A stretch of DNA of 64,000 nucleotides from Trichaptum fuscoviolaceum (GCA_910574455.1 CAJSYZ010000009.1:620001-684000); one strand, 5' to 3'. Shown: positions 45,530 through 57,190, counted from the stretch's first letter. Numbers and translations: made by a program. Notes: generated from the sequence alone by a model not told the origin.

Positions 45530-46157
45530 GATTTAAAAAAATAATAACATACCAAGTATCCCGGAGGAGGACAGCCTTGCATGGACCACGACCAGTCGAA
45601 AGGCAGTGGTGGTGCTGCCGAATAGCGGGAGAAGAAAGGAATGGGACCACAGTTCAACGCTTTGCCAGGCGTTCCGTGGGCGAGTTCGCAAGCCCAGAAT
45701 GCGAGCTGACCTTGGTGATGTAGCAAGAGTGGATTTGGGCGGGGGCGCGCCATCGTTCGAAGCCTGCTCGGAGAATGCGATGGGGACATCTTGTCTTTTG
45801 CTGGATTGCCTCTGCCCCGCCTGGTGCTGCCGTTACCAATCTCTGGTGACGGCGCCCGCAATTGATTGTTGTTGCAGGTGCGGGTGCCTCGCGCGTCGAG
45901 TGCCACACCGCCAGTGTTACGACCTAGAGTGGTTCCTTCGCTTTCGAGACCCTGAATCGGACACGGACGACGATCGGACACAATGAGCGGTGGTTCTCAC
46001 TCTGAGAGGCACTTTACAAGTCAATTAAGCTATTCTACACATCAGAGCTAAAGATAAACACATCACCTGAGAAGCACTTTACAAGAGGCCAAAAGTGGAG
46101 TGCTTCGCAGGGGGATCCGCGGTTTTGATGAACAAAGGTAAAAACTATACAGTACCA
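45530..46157. other. hAT interior, left part
   Basis: Overlapping ORFs on both strands (45463-45981 minus, 45606-45986 plus) without a recognised domain. About 45990-46110 read on the minus strand resembles the R/U5 part of the gypsy LTR (CACTTTTGGCCTCTTGTAAA against CACTTTTGACCTCTTGTGGA), suggesting an old LTR fragment. Confidence 0.4.
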
Positions 46158-46271
46158 AGCCACTCAGTCCTACCAGACATTTCATTCAATCATATACAGC
46201 ATTTGCTGAATGGATCAAAACATCTCATTCAATGAGGTACAGCGCTTGCTGAGTGGAATAGGAGAGCTGAT

Positions 46272-47570
46272 TGAATGAGGATCAGCGTTGCTGTAGAACA
46301 GTTATTGCATCAGCTACAGCAAATGCTGTGTGACTGATTGAATGAAATTACAGCCTTGCTGAAGCTGATGAAGTAAATGCACACCTGAGGAAATACTAGG
46401 CCTGCTATACCAATTGGGAATATACTACTGAATAATAGATAATGCAATTGCATACCCACCGCTTTTTTGGGTTAATTATAGCTTTCAGGTACTTCTGATT
46501 GACAGTATGCTGTCATAAATTAGAATTTCATAATTTCTGCCCATTTTGAGATATGAGGCACACCAGGGTCCAGGACCCTGAGGTCCAGATCACTTGGTGC
46601 CTGCTACCGCTTTAGAGTGAGTCATGGGAATAAATTCAAATTAGCCTTTGCAGGCCCTACAGGCCTTTAAAAATAGCGCAAAAATAGCCAAAAAATCAGA
46701 AAATAATCCTAGGCACTGCCGCTTTGCCCTAGCGTGGGAACTACGCTTCTGGGCGACCATATTAGGCTACCAGGGTGCTCTGGGCCCCACTGGGCCCTTC
46801 CAAAAGCGGTAAAAATCATCATAAAATAGATAATTATATTCATTTGCCCCTGCATATATGCAGGCTTCCCCTGGGCCAACCAGCAGCAAATAAAATGCAC
46901 GAAAGTCATAATATATTAGTGGAAGCACATTAAAGATGAATTACATAGCTAAATATGGTAATACTAGCTGGGAACATGTATAGAACAGCTTAACATGTTC
47001 TATTTATAATGCTAATCAAATGGGGCTCATTGCACCACATTATAATACCTCCGGAATGCAATTTTTGATGGGATACCAATGGGACGTACTAGAAGAGCTG
47101 AAACGGGCTTTGACGGCGCCAAAATACACATTTTTCATATTGTTACAAATTATTCTTTTATTTAAATGTTATTTCTGTTACAGCACTTCTACTGCACGTA
47201 AAGAGGCATGTATAAATAGTCGAAATGGTACAGAACAACAAGGAGAACAATACTATGAGCTTAGAATAGCTACGCGGGAGCTATATATAGCTCTAACACA
47301 CTAACTATGTTCGTAGTGCATGCAATTATTGTTAGTCGTTCATATGCATATACACATACTATGTATGTGTGTTAATAGCTTCAAATGACTCTTTATATAT
47401 GCTTCTTACGTTGTACGAAGTTTCACGGCAATCGGAGCTTGTTTCAAATTGATATAAGGCATACAAGTTTCAGAAAGAATGGTTAATTCTAATTTATCGG
47501 GAGGGTTATGGGTCAGGCACATAGTGCCAAACAATCACTATAAGTATTCTAAACATAATACAAATGCATG
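46272..47570 (+). repeat. Foldback left arm
   Basis: About 1.3 kb, AT-rich, mirrored by 47697-48995 (sum of paired coordinates 95267). ORFs of 94 and 66 codons appear in both arms simply because the arms are identical. Confidence 0.92.
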
Positions 47571-47696
47571 TTTGAGATGTCATTAGAAAGTGGAAGTTAT
47601 ATGCAACATTGTAGGATGAAATGCTATATGTGATATCAAAGTGTACATGTCATGACACAAACACATATAACTTACAGATTCCATCTGTACCCCAGA

Positions 47697-48995
47697 CATG
47701 CATTTGTATTATGTTTAGAATACTTATAGTGATTGTTTGGCACTATGTGCCTGACCCATAACCCTCCCGATAAATTAGAATTAACCATTCTTTCTGAAAC
47801 TTGTATGCCTTATATCAATTTGAAACAAGCTCCGATTGCCGTGAAACTTCGTACAACGTAAGAAGCATATATAAAGAGTCATTTGAAGCTATTAACACAC
47901 ATACATAGTATGTGTATATGCATATGAACGACTAACAATAATTGCATGCACTACGAACATAGTTAGTGTGTTAGAGCTATATATAGCTCCCGCGTAGCTA
48001 TTCTAAGCTCATAGTATTGTTCTCCTTGTTGTTCTGTACCATTTCGACTATTTATACATGCCTCTTTACGTGCAGTAGAAGTGCTGTAACAGAAATAACA
48101 TTTAAATAAAAGAATAATTTGTAACAATATGAAAAATGTGTATTTTGGCGCCGTCAAAGCCCGTTTCAGCTCTTCTAGTACGTCCCATTGGTATCCCATC
48201 AAAAATTGCATTCCGGAGGTATTATAATGTGGTGCAATGAGCCCCATTTGATTAGCATTATAAATAGAACATGTTAAGCTGTTCTATACATGTTCCCAGC
48301 TAGTATTACCATATTTAGCTATGTAATTCATCTTTAATGTGCTTCCACTAATATATTATGACTTTCGTGCATTTTATTTGCTGCTGGTTGGCCCAGGGGA
48401 AGCCTGCATATATGCAGGGGCAAATGAATATAATTATCTATTTTATGATGATTTTTACCGCTTTTGGAAGGGCCCAGTGGGGCCCAGAGCACCCTGGTAG
48501 CCTAATATGGTCGCCCAGAAGCGTAGTTCCCACGCTAGGGCAAAGCGGCAGTGCCTAGGATTATTTTCTGATTTTTTGGCTATTTTTGCGCTATTTTTAA
48601 AGGCCTGTAGGGCCTGCAAAGGCTAATTTGAATTTATTCCCATGACTCACTCTAAAGCGGTAGCAGGCACCAAGTGATCTGGACCTCAGGGTCCTGGACC
48701 CTGGTGTGCCTCATATCTCAAAATGGGCAGAAATTATGAAATTCTAATTTATGACAGCATACTGTCAATCAGAAGTACCTGAAAGCTATAATTAACCCAA
48801 AAAAGCGGTGGGTATGCAATTGCATTATCTATTATTCAGTAGTATATTCCCAATTGGTATAGCAGGCCTAGTATTTCCTCAGGTGTGCATTTACTTCATC
48901 AGCTTCAGCAAGGCTGTAATTTCATTCAATCAGTCACACAGCATTTGCTGTAGCTGATGCAATAACTGTTCTACAGCAACGCTGACCTTCATTCA
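47697..48995 (-). repeat. Foldback right arm
   Basis: Reverse complement of the left arm. A transcript across both would form a very long double-stranded RNA. Confidence 0.92.
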
Positions 48996-49023
48996 ATGAA
49001 ATGGCTGGCAGCAGTGAGCCACT

Positions 49024-50144
49024 GGACCCTGATCCGACTAGGTCCGACCTATACCGCTGACGTAAGTCGGAGTTCGGGGTCCCGCTCTAGTCGGGGTCCC
49101 GCATCGGTAGAGCGGAGGTTCGAGTCGGAGTGGCGGAAGAAAGAAAGAAAGGAGAATTGTTTGCAGGGCGCTTGTCCTAGCGGCCTGCAAACATACAGGC
49201 AAGTAATCTATGCAAAAAGGAAGAGAATCGGAGTTAAAGAAAGTCCGGTTTCGGACCGGACATGTCGGGGATCCGACTCGGAGTGTGATCGTAAAAGAAA
49301 ATAAAAGAAAAATAAAAGAAATAAAATAACCTGAGGCGGATTCCTGACAGCCAGGGAGTTCGGGAAAGGGGACATGGTTTGCGCAGGGATGATCGGCGAG
49401 ACAGAGATAGGGATCATAGGGTCTTCGATGATAGACCGCCTTGCAGGCACCATAACGACGACAAGTCGCACCATCGCCCTCGTGAAGATGACTTGCTGGC
49501 CCTCCCCATCGACGCGATCGCGTCCGCTTGGGCGAATCTGGATGGCCTTGGAGAGGGCGAGGAGGCGGGCGCCCTGTGTAGGCGACATTGGGCGACGGTG
49601 ACGGGCACCAAGGGGTTGCAGCGGTGGAAGTTGGCTGACGACACATACCACTTGTGAGGCGGCATCATGAGTGTGGACGATAGTGAGTGTCACGGTTGCT
49701 GAACGAGCAGCATGTCGAGGGCGACGAGCGGAGTCGATGGAAGGGGAGATCAGCACGGAAAGGAGATGAAAAAAGCGATAAAAAGACGTACCAGCAGACC
49801 GATTCAACCTCTGCAGTACGAGATTCTTGCTTGGTCTTCGCCGCGCACCGGCCTCGCCGAGCTCGCGGTCCTATTCTGTCTTGCGGTCGCCCGTGCGGAC
49901 GGACGACTTGCAGGCGGTCTCTGAGCGCAGAGTCGAGTCCGCCGCCCAGTTGGCGAGCGCGCATTTGGCGGGGAGGCGATTATCGGGCTCGAGGTTGTCA
50001 TCGAAGTTGGCAGGGGTCAAGAAATCAAGTATAACTTCCATAGGGAGCTTTGAGATAGCTCGGAAGTGGTCATGTCGAGTAAAAAGTAATGGCACATCGT
50101 TGCGTTCGTTGCGCTCAAGGTCAGTGCACGTGATTGACCGGGTA
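49024..50144. other. hAT interior, right part
   Basis: Contains a plus-strand ORF (49379-49657) with an Arg/Asp-rich start (RRDDRRDRDRDHRV). A minus-strand frame (about 50110-49871) carries ISKLPMEVILDFLTP, which resembles the start of an F-box. Either may be remnant or captured coding sequence; neither is complete. Confidence 0.35.
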
Positions 50145-50290
50145 CCTGCAGGTACCCGGTCAGGTACCTGGGCTCAAAAAATCCAAACCTGGATCTGCAG
50201 GTAATCGTGGGAACCAGGTACCTGCGCACAGGTGCACCTGGAACCGCAGGTATTTGAGCGCAGGTACCTGCAGGTACCCACGGATGACCT
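50145..50290. repeat. hAT subterminal CAGGTACCTG repeats, right
   Basis: At least six CAGGTACCTG-like palindromes between 50145 and 50280, mirror of the left array. Confidence 0.65.
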
Positions 50291-50309
50291 GCACCCGTGT
50301 CATGCTCTA

Positions 50310-50684
50310 CTTAGAACCCGGGAAGGTTCCCCCGTACAGCAAAATCTATCCGTTGGCCCCGGCCGAGCGCGACGCCCTTCGCGAATTCGTGGACGAGAAT
50401 CTGCGCAAAGGGTACATATGACCTTCGAAATCCCCCGCTGCAGCCCCCGTCTTCTTTATCAAGAAAAAGGACGGAACCTTGCACATGGTAGTCGACTACC
50501 GCCGACTGAACGATATCACAGTCAAGAACCGATACCCGCTTCCCCTCACAATGGAACTGGTAGACGCACTGCAAAAAGCGAAGGTTTTCACGACGCTAGA
50601 TCTGCGATGGGGCTACCACAACGTACGACTGAAGCAAGGCGACGAGTGGAAGGCCGCGTTTCGGACTCAGGCAGGAGATTTTGA
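50310..50684 (+). pseudogene. Gypsy pol fragment 2: RT fingers and palm
   Basis: Resumes pol with EPGKVPPYSKIYPLAPAER and continues to [17 protein letters not shown] and [14 protein letters not shown] (first catalytic Asp in TTLDL). A TGA at 50419-50421 interrupts the conserved [16 protein letters not shown] segment where related elements have Arg, which fits a CGA to TGA transition. It ends at E1. Confidence 0.88.
50678..50684. repeat. E1 target-site duplication (7 bp)
   Basis: ATTTTGA, repeated at 54428-54434. Flanking bases differ, so the duplication is exactly 7 bp. Confidence 0.8.
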
Positions 50685-51576
50685 CACCAGTACCAGCTAA
50701 TAATCTTATAGAATTGCGGTAATTATCGCAACCCGTTCGTATAGTTACCGCGGTAACTTCGGCAGGCCTTCGGCAGCTCGTTCTGCCTTTCAGCTCTGCC
50801 TGGGCCGCGCGTGCCGACGCAGCCTTGTCAGGGCTTCGCCCGGCAGCACATTAGGGCCCCGTTCACATTTGAAATAAATATTTCATTAATTAAGAGTGCC
50901 TGGACTACAGTCCAGGCCTATCTAGCGTTACAAATAAATACTTTAAATGCAAAAAAGCACGCACTAGGGCGGTGCGCGTGGCGGCCCTGCGTGCGCGCGC
51001 GCACGCGGCGGGGAATAGCGCACCCCGATCCCGCCACCCCCGGTCGGGTGTTGGGCAACCCGTGCGTAGCGCGTCAGGCCCGCTGACCACTGGCCGGGCC
51101 CCAGGAGTAAAAAAAAAGAGGCATATGAGCGCACCGCAGGTGAGGAGAAGCGCGGCGCGCGGGCCCTTGCTTCTCGCTCCTCGCGCCGCCGCTGTTTGTC
51201 CCTGCGGGCGATCAGTGCGAAGCTCTCGAAGGACTCAAGGTGTTGACCTATGGTCGCTCTCAGATCACACAGGCACACACAACAGTTCCGGGTGGCTTTC
51301 TTTACCCATCTGACCTCCTCGTCCTTGGCAAGAATGCTCAGCTCGGTTCGAAGCGGTGAGGTTGAGGAAGGTGGGTTGCTTGCAGGGGTACTTGAGGATC
51401 GGGAAGTTTTCTTGGAAAGGGGAAAGAGTGAGAGCTCGCAAGCGTTTATCACGCACGGCTCAATGGATTCAGACACATCTGCAGTATAAAAAAAGCCACT
51501 GTCAGTTAAATCTGATGTGCTACCGGTCTTCGCAAAGACAACGTAAAGCTAAATTGAATGACGCACCGTCAGGAAT

Positions 51577-51818
51577 GCACCGCCCGCACCGGATAAGAGC
51601 TTCTACATGATGTGGTTTGCGACGCTGTCTAACTCCTTCTGCTTCTCCTCGTACTCCTCCTTCTATGCTTCCTGCGAGGCGTCGAGCCATGAGATCGTCT
51701 CGTTGATGGCAGTCTCTAGCGTTGCCTTGTTCTCGAGCTTGCGCTTGTTCTTGAGCTTCTCGCCGTTCAGACAGTTAAGGAGGTTGTAGGAGTAGGACTC
51801 GTTGGCCGAGGCCTAGGA
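51577..51818 (-). pseudogene. Hsp70 C-terminal fragment captured in E1
   Basis: The minus strand encodes ESYSYNLLNCLNGEKLK, then TAINETISWLDASQEA, a stop, EEYEEKQKELDSVAN, another stop and a Gly/Ala-rich end. This is the substrate-binding-domain lid and C-terminus of a cytosolic Hsp70. It lacks the ATPase domain and has at least two in-frame stops, so it is a non-functional gene fragment. E2 carries the same region. Confidence 0.85.
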
Positions 51819-53140
51819 AGCTGCGCTTACGAACATACAGCTCGCGCCCGAAGGCGAGAGGCTGCGGAAGCAGAAGCAAGACGGCGTTTGCGCGCAGCAA
51901 ACGCCTTCTTGCCCGTCGTCCATAGCTCTGAGAGAGTGAAGAAAGAGAGAAAGACGACGTTCGTGATGCGTGCGGATAGCGCGCCACGACCCTGAGAATC
52001 GCGTGAAATTGCTATATATGGTATGTCTCAAACATTTTCCCTGCTTCAAACATATGAACAACATACACTTTGAATTTTAGATAGGCACTTTAATCTCAGG
52101 CACAGTATTGTAATATCTTAATTATATGCTAATGTATGTGCACAAAAAAAAATGGAGGTTACAGGGTGTGCTGAATCTCGTATAAATAGAAGACTACACT
52201 AGAAATGCATGATCCATGCATATCTGTTCCAATTCTTTGATTTCTCTCACATCTTACATTGCTTGGATCACTTTAGTATTCTACCAAAATACTCTATGTC
52301 TGTCTATAAATCTCTCATAAAAGTTTCATTTTTAGCAGCGCTCTCTAAGAGGCTATAGAAATGAAACAATCCCGAAAAGTGGCCATTTTGTGCACTTTTG
52401 GGTCAATCTTCAAGTTTCGCAGCTAATTACACTTTGTTAATGACGATGAAAAATTCTATTAATGCTTCATAGCTATACTAGACATACTATTGAAGCATAA
52501 TGAGGTGTTAGAATTAAAGTTATAAGAAAAACACTTGTGAAGTGCACAAATGTATTCCTGAGTCGAACACATTTGTACTAGTTTCACTCGAAGTGATGCA
52601 TTCAAAGCACCACTTTTGAGTTCAACCACTTCCACAACACCTATCACCGTAATTCTTTTTTAGATTGCTTTGTATTGCTTAGTACCATCATTTGTAAAAA
52701 TACGAAAGTCTCAGAGACACGCAAAAAAATACAAATGAATAAATACTGTTAGAACAGCACTTTTTAGCACTGTTATGCTACTTGTTCAACAACAAAGTAT
52801 ATGAATGCTATTAAAATAAATATGATAATTTACTTTCCGACTGTTTACACTGCGTAGACTAATGTGCCTGAAACACACTCAAATGATTGTTTTAATTTTG
52901 AGTGAAAAGTGTGTCCGGCGATGCCTCGGATGAATGCTCCGGGAATCGCCGGACATGCTTTGAGGACGTAGACATGTCGAAGGACACCTTCGACAACGTC
53001 CAAAAATTGTATGATTCACTCCTTGCTCACAATTTTGTCATATTTCGAATGTATATATATTAGAGATTGTATTAGAGTAATAATATACATAATTTTAATA
53101 CGAAGAAAAGAGAACAAGCATATTAGGATGAGCCTTTGCA
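51819..53140. other. E1 AT-rich middle
   Basis: Conserved with E2 (about 55980-57190, inverted). Contains a hairpin at about 52914-52960 (GTCCGGCGAT / ATCGCCGGAC) and a second at about 52975-53000, both present in E2. The plus strand has a short conserved peptide segment, FEDVDMSKDTFD. Confidence 0.55.
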
Positions 53141-53144
53141 TCTG

Positions 53145-54046
53145 TGTGGGATCTTCGTGATCAACACTGCACACAGATGCAAATCCTCATCTTCGCCTGA
53201 ATTATCCTGTCTCGCTGTGCCTCAACGCGCCTCTGTGCATCCCCCTCATAGCCGTATCTCTCGCGCCGCCGATTGTTCTCGTCATGTAGTATTTGCGTGA
53301 AGCTTGCGTTGTCGTCTGATGTGTACCTTGCTTGGGACACATCAAGGCTGATGTTCGGGCCATACCGTGCGCGCTTTCGGGGCCTCTCGATGCTAGGACC
53401 AGCGGTGGGGGCGCGGTGAGGTACTGAGACGTATCTGAAGGACCTGCAGCTTACAATGTCAGTGAGGGTATCTGCTGTGGCTGGTATCTCACAGTAGCTG
53501 GTGTTGCAATTGAATGCAAGTGCTTGACAGACGTATTGATAAGGTTTGGATTCCCTGACCGCAGAGCATCAAGGTAATTGTTGGTTGCGTCAAGGTGGGC
53601 CAGAGAAGGGAAGAAATCTCTTGCAAAAAGAGCAACAGAGCCGCTGAAGGAGCAGAGACGGGTGACTCTTGCTGTTGGCGCTGCGGCAAGTGTTGCGCTT
53701 GTCGTCCTCGGATTTGGGAGAGCGGAGGAGCGACGGGAATGGAACAAGTCCCGTGGTATTTTTGTCGCCCGTGCAATGAAGACGAGGTTGAAGGTTCGCG
53801 TCGCGCGCTCGCGCTGCACCTGTAGGCTATGTCAAAGGTAATGGTAAGTTGAAACGGCAAGAAGTGCAGGATTTGGTTAGACGCACCTGCCGCATTTACG
53901 GCCTTCCTCTTGCTCCTACGCAAGCTAGATTGCGTTAACATCCTTCTAGCATAAGTTATAAAAGAAGAGAAATAAGACGAAGAGAGAGAGAGACGACGCA
54001 GTGGTCGTGAAAGTGGGAGAAAAGGACAAAGGCGGACGACGCGCAC
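53145..54046 (-). CDS. E1-encoded ORF region (KRARY type), probably multi-exon
   Basis: Minus-strand frames conserved with E2 (55008-55830): MLTQSSLRR and RKAVNA near the start, a CTSCR motif, PPLSQIRG or PKSED further on, and at the end a basic segment PRKRARYGPNISLDV followed by RRRERYGYEGDAQRRVEAQR. The frame changes along the region, so introns or frameshifts are present. It may encode a DNA-binding accessory protein of the element; no known transposase catalytic motif was found. The exon model is uncertain. Confidence 0.4.
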
Positions 54047-54434
54047 ACGACACCGTAGTAAGCGCCGGCGCTTACTTTTGCGCTGTGTCGCAACATTTAT
54101 TGTGAATTAATGGCTACGTCATATTGCAAATTAAAAAGATTAACATACTGTGCTAAGATCAAGGTATTTTATATCAAATTGCAAGGGGCTAGGCCCCGGT
54201 AGTTTAATTAATGCAGCATAATTGCGCCAGTAATCAGAACCAAGCCATGTTACCGAATTTGGCCTGGTCCCTGACGCGGGATGGGTGCCGTGAGGTGCCG
54301 TGAGCCGGCACCCCGGCATTAAGCTGCCGCGCAGCCCAAAAAACCTATGGTCCCGTTATCGCGATAACTATACAATCGGGTTGCGATAATTACTGCAAAT
54401 CTATTAGATTATTAGTTGGTACGGCTCATTTTGA

Positions 54435-54708
54435 ACCAACGGTGATGACCTTCGGGCTCACGAATGCCCCGGCGACCTTCCAGCACATGATGAATGATAT
54501 TTTCAAGGACCTCATCGGAGTATACGTGATCATCTATCTTGACGACTTGCTAATCTTTTCCGAAGATGAATCTCAGCACAATGAGCACGTACGGGAAGTC
54601 CTTAAGCGGCTGCGCGAAAACGACTTGTTCTGTAAGCCGGAGAAGTGCAAATTCAAACAGACTTCTGTCGAGTATCTCGGGATGATTATTTCGCAGGGAA
54701 AGGTGGCG
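54435..54708 (+). pseudogene. Gypsy pol fragment 3: RT palm with YLDD
   Basis: Encodes [29 protein letters not shown] (catalytic YLDD) and [20 protein letters not shown]. Bounded by E1 and E2. Joining fragments 1-4 restores the gypsy RT order. Confidence 0.9.
54702..54708. repeat. E2 target-site duplication (7 bp)
   Basis: GGTGGCG, repeated at 58715-58721. The uninterrupted gypsy reading (GKVAMDP) confirms the limits. Confidence 0.8.
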
Positions 54709-55007
54709 GAGCCGTACCAACTAATAATCTTATGAAATCGACGATAGTTATCGTGAGGCCGTTCAGAAACTATCGTCGATAACTGTTTTATACGTTTTTG
54801 GCCTGCACGGCAGCTCAATGCCGTGGTGCCGCCTTCCGGCACCACGCGGCAGCCTTCCCGCGTCAGGGACCAAGCCAAAATCGGTAATATGGCTTGGTTC
54901 TGCTGCCTGACGCAAATGTGCTTTAATAATTAAGCTACCGGGGCCCAGCCTCTGGTAATTTGAAATAAAATAGAAGCTAAATACTGCAGTATGTTAATCT
55001 TTTAAAT

Positions 55008-55830
55008 TTGAATTATGACGTAGTTGTTAGTCTACAATCAAGATTGCGACGCTGCGCAAAAGTAAGCGCCGGCGCTGACTACGGTGGCGCACGCGCGCGC
55101 GTCGTCCGTCCTTGTCCTTTTCTCCCACTTTCACGACCATTTCGTCGTCTCTCTCTCTCTTTGTCTTATTTCTTTTCTTTTATAACTTATGCTGGAAGGA
55201 TGTTAACGCAATCTAGCTTGCGTAGGAGGAGCAGGAAGGCCGTAAATGCGCCAGGTACGTCAGACCGAACCCTGCACTTCTTGCCGTTGAAATTTGACCA
55301 ACGTAGTTTACAGATGCAGCGCAAGCTAGCGTGCGACGCGAACTTTCACCCTCATCTTCGTATTGAGGGTGTCAAAGGTACGCAGGACGCATTCATTCCC
55401 GCCGTTCCTCCGCTCTCGCAAATCCGAGGATGGCAATCGCAACAATTGCAGCGCCGACGGCGAAAACCTGGTCAACAGTCGTACAGAGGCTCTATCACAC
55501 ATTATTGCAAGAGATTTCTTCCCCTCCCTGGTCCACCTCGACGCAACCAACAACTACCTTGATGCTCCGCGGTCAGGGAATCCAAACCGTTTCAATGCAT
55601 TGGGCCGACGCAGTCAATTGCAACACCAGCTACTGTGAGATACCAGCCGCTGCAAAAACCCTCACAGACATCTCCGAGTCTTTCTGCAGGTCCTTCAGAT
55701 ACACCTCTACACCCCGCGGCTTCTCCCAGCGATAAGAGGCCTCAGAAGCGCGCACGGTATGACTCGAACATTAGCCTTGATGTGCTTGGAGCACGGTACA
55801 CAACAGAAGTCAATGAAGGTCGATAATGTG
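55008..55830 (+). CDS. E2-encoded ORF region (KRARY type), probably multi-exon
   Basis: Plus-strand counterpart of the E1 region at 53145-54046. It contains MLTQSSLRR, RKAVNA, a CTSCR motif in the alternative frame, PPLSQIRG and, near the end, KRPQKRARYDSNISLDV, then stops after EVNEGR, earlier than E1. Several frames are needed, so the gene has introns or is decaying. Function unknown. Confidence 0.4.
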
Positions 55831-57190
55831 CGCTCATGCAACCCGAGCAGCGTCGATGGCGGTGATAGGTCTTGTTTTCGTAAGTCTGATGTGACAAAAC
55901 ACACAGGAAGGACTCGATAAGCGATTGTCGGTGAGGGCGAGTGGAAGTGAAAGGACAACATGCAGATATTACATGACGAAAATTAAAGGTTAATTCAAGT
56001 TCTTTTTAGTATCTAAATTATGTATTTTATAATTTTAATACGATCTCTATTATATATACATCTGAAAGATAAAAAATTGTGTACAAGGAGTGAATCATTA
56101 AATTTATAGACAATGTCGAAGATGTCCTTCGACATGTCCACATCCTCGAAGTTGTGTCCGGCGATTCCCGGAGCATTTGTCCGAGGCATCGCCGGACACA
56201 CATTTCTCTCAACATTAAAACAATCGCTCATACAAGCCTCAGGCACATCATACCAAGCAGAAGGGATAACATGAAAGTAAATTATCATATTTATTTTAAT
56301 AGCATTCATGCACTTAGTTGTTGAGTAATAAGTAAAACAGTCATATAAAATGCTGTTCCAGCAGTATTTATTCATTTGTATCTTTTTGAGTGCATCTGAG
56401 ACCTCCATTATTTTCATAAAAGATCTAATCAACATTATATAGAAGACGAAAAAAGAATCTTGCTAATAGATAGAGTGGAAGTTGTTGAACTCAAAAGTGG
56501 TGCTTGGAATGCATCCACTTCGAGTGAAACTTGTACAAATGAGTTCGACTCCCGGATACATTTGTGCACTTCACAAATGTTTTACTTGTAACTCTTAATG
56601 TAACGCCTAAGTATGTTTCATTAGCATGTCTAGAATAGCTATGTAGTCTATCTGTAATTTTTAATCGTCATTAATATAGTGTAATTAACTGCGAATGCTG
56701 AAATTTGACCCAAAAGTGCTCAAAATGCCCATTTGTAGGGATTGTCTCAATTTTATAACCTTTTAAAGAGCTCCGATAACTCCTATACTTTTACGAGAGC
56801 TTCTTTGCTTGTAACAGATAAATATAGTAAATTTAGAAAGAGATCAAAGGAACGTAAGATATAAGAGAAATCAAAGAATCTGAGCAAATATGCATGAATC
56901 ATGCATTTCTGTTGTAGTCTTTAATTTACACCATTGTAATACATTCTGTAACCTCCGTAATTTTTTTGTACATACATTAGCATACACTAGACCCATTCAA
57001 GTACTGTGCCTGAGTTTACTACATCTACTTTAAATTCAAACAGTATGTTATTTATATGTTTGAAGTAAAAAAAAATCAGAGACATACTATATGTAGTAAT
57101 TTCACGCGATTCTCAGGGTCGTGGCGCGCTATCCGCACGCATCACGAACGTCGTCTTTCTCTTATCTTTCACTGTTCTTCAAGCTCTCGG
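55831..57190. other. E2 AT-rich middle
   Basis: Inverted counterpart of 51819-53140. Contains the paired hairpin motif (GTGTCCGGCGAT / ATCGCCGGACAC) at about 56155-56203. A minus-strand 140-codon frame (56013-56435) carries the segment NAPGIAGHNFEDVDMSKDIF, conserved in E1; nature unknown. Confidence 0.5.

Larger units (their letters stand above)
46165..49016. mobile_element. Giant foldback (palindromic) element
   Basis: 2,852 bp flanked by a 7-bp duplication AGCCACT (46158-46164, 49017-49023). Ends are imperfect inverted repeats (left CAGTCCTACCAG..., right CACTGCTGCCAG..., then both CATTTCATT). Two long arms, about 46272-47570 and 47697-48995, are reverse complements with essentially no mismatch seen, separated by a loop of about 126 nt centred at 47633. 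The left end has about 100 bp more of short CATTCAAT and GCTG repeats than the right. It has no coding potential. Confidence 0.9.
45336..50309. mobile_element. hAT-like DNA transposon, non-autonomous, nested
   Basis: Flanked by an 8-bp duplication CTTAGAAC (45328-45335, 50310-50317). Terminal inverted repeat TAGGGCATGACACGGGTGCA on the left against TAGAGCATGACACGGGTGCA on the right, one mismatch in 20. The 8-bp duplication and TAGGG-type end fit the hAT superfamily. Without the foldback inside it, it is about 2.1 kb. No hAT transposase was recognised, so it is non-autonomous. Both subterminal regions are filled with CAGGTACCTG motifs. Confidence 0.8.
50685..54427 (-). mobile_element. E1: TIR transposon with Hsp70 fragment
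   Basis: 3,743 bp with ends CACCAGTACCAGCTAATAATC and (reverse complement of the right end) GAGCCGTACCAACTAATAATC, followed by more than 25 further matching bp. 7-bp duplication ATTTTGA. It is the inverted relative of E2. Contents in its own orientation (minus): a basic KRARY-type ORF region, an AT-rich noncoding middle, a decayed Hsp70 3' fragment and GC-rich inverted termini. No transposase recognised. The superfamily is uncertain because a 7-bp duplication is unusual. Assigned to minus by the direction of the ORF region and the Hsp70 fragment. Confidence 0.85.

Noticed and set aside
47020..48247. Two identical 94-codon ORFs (47020-47304 and 47963-48247) and two 66-codon ORFs
   Set aside because: They are the same sequence in the two arms of the foldback element; identity comes from the palindrome and there is no homology or codon signal.
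46165..49016. Foldback considered as an inverted assembly error
   Set aside because: Not excluded experimentally, but the 7-bp target duplication, the matching terminal repeats and the unequal outer ends argue for a real element.
50134..50421. 95-codon plus-strand ORF crossing the hAT right end
   Set aside because: It fuses transposon end sequence to the gypsy RT fragment and stops at the RT nonsense codon; not a gene.
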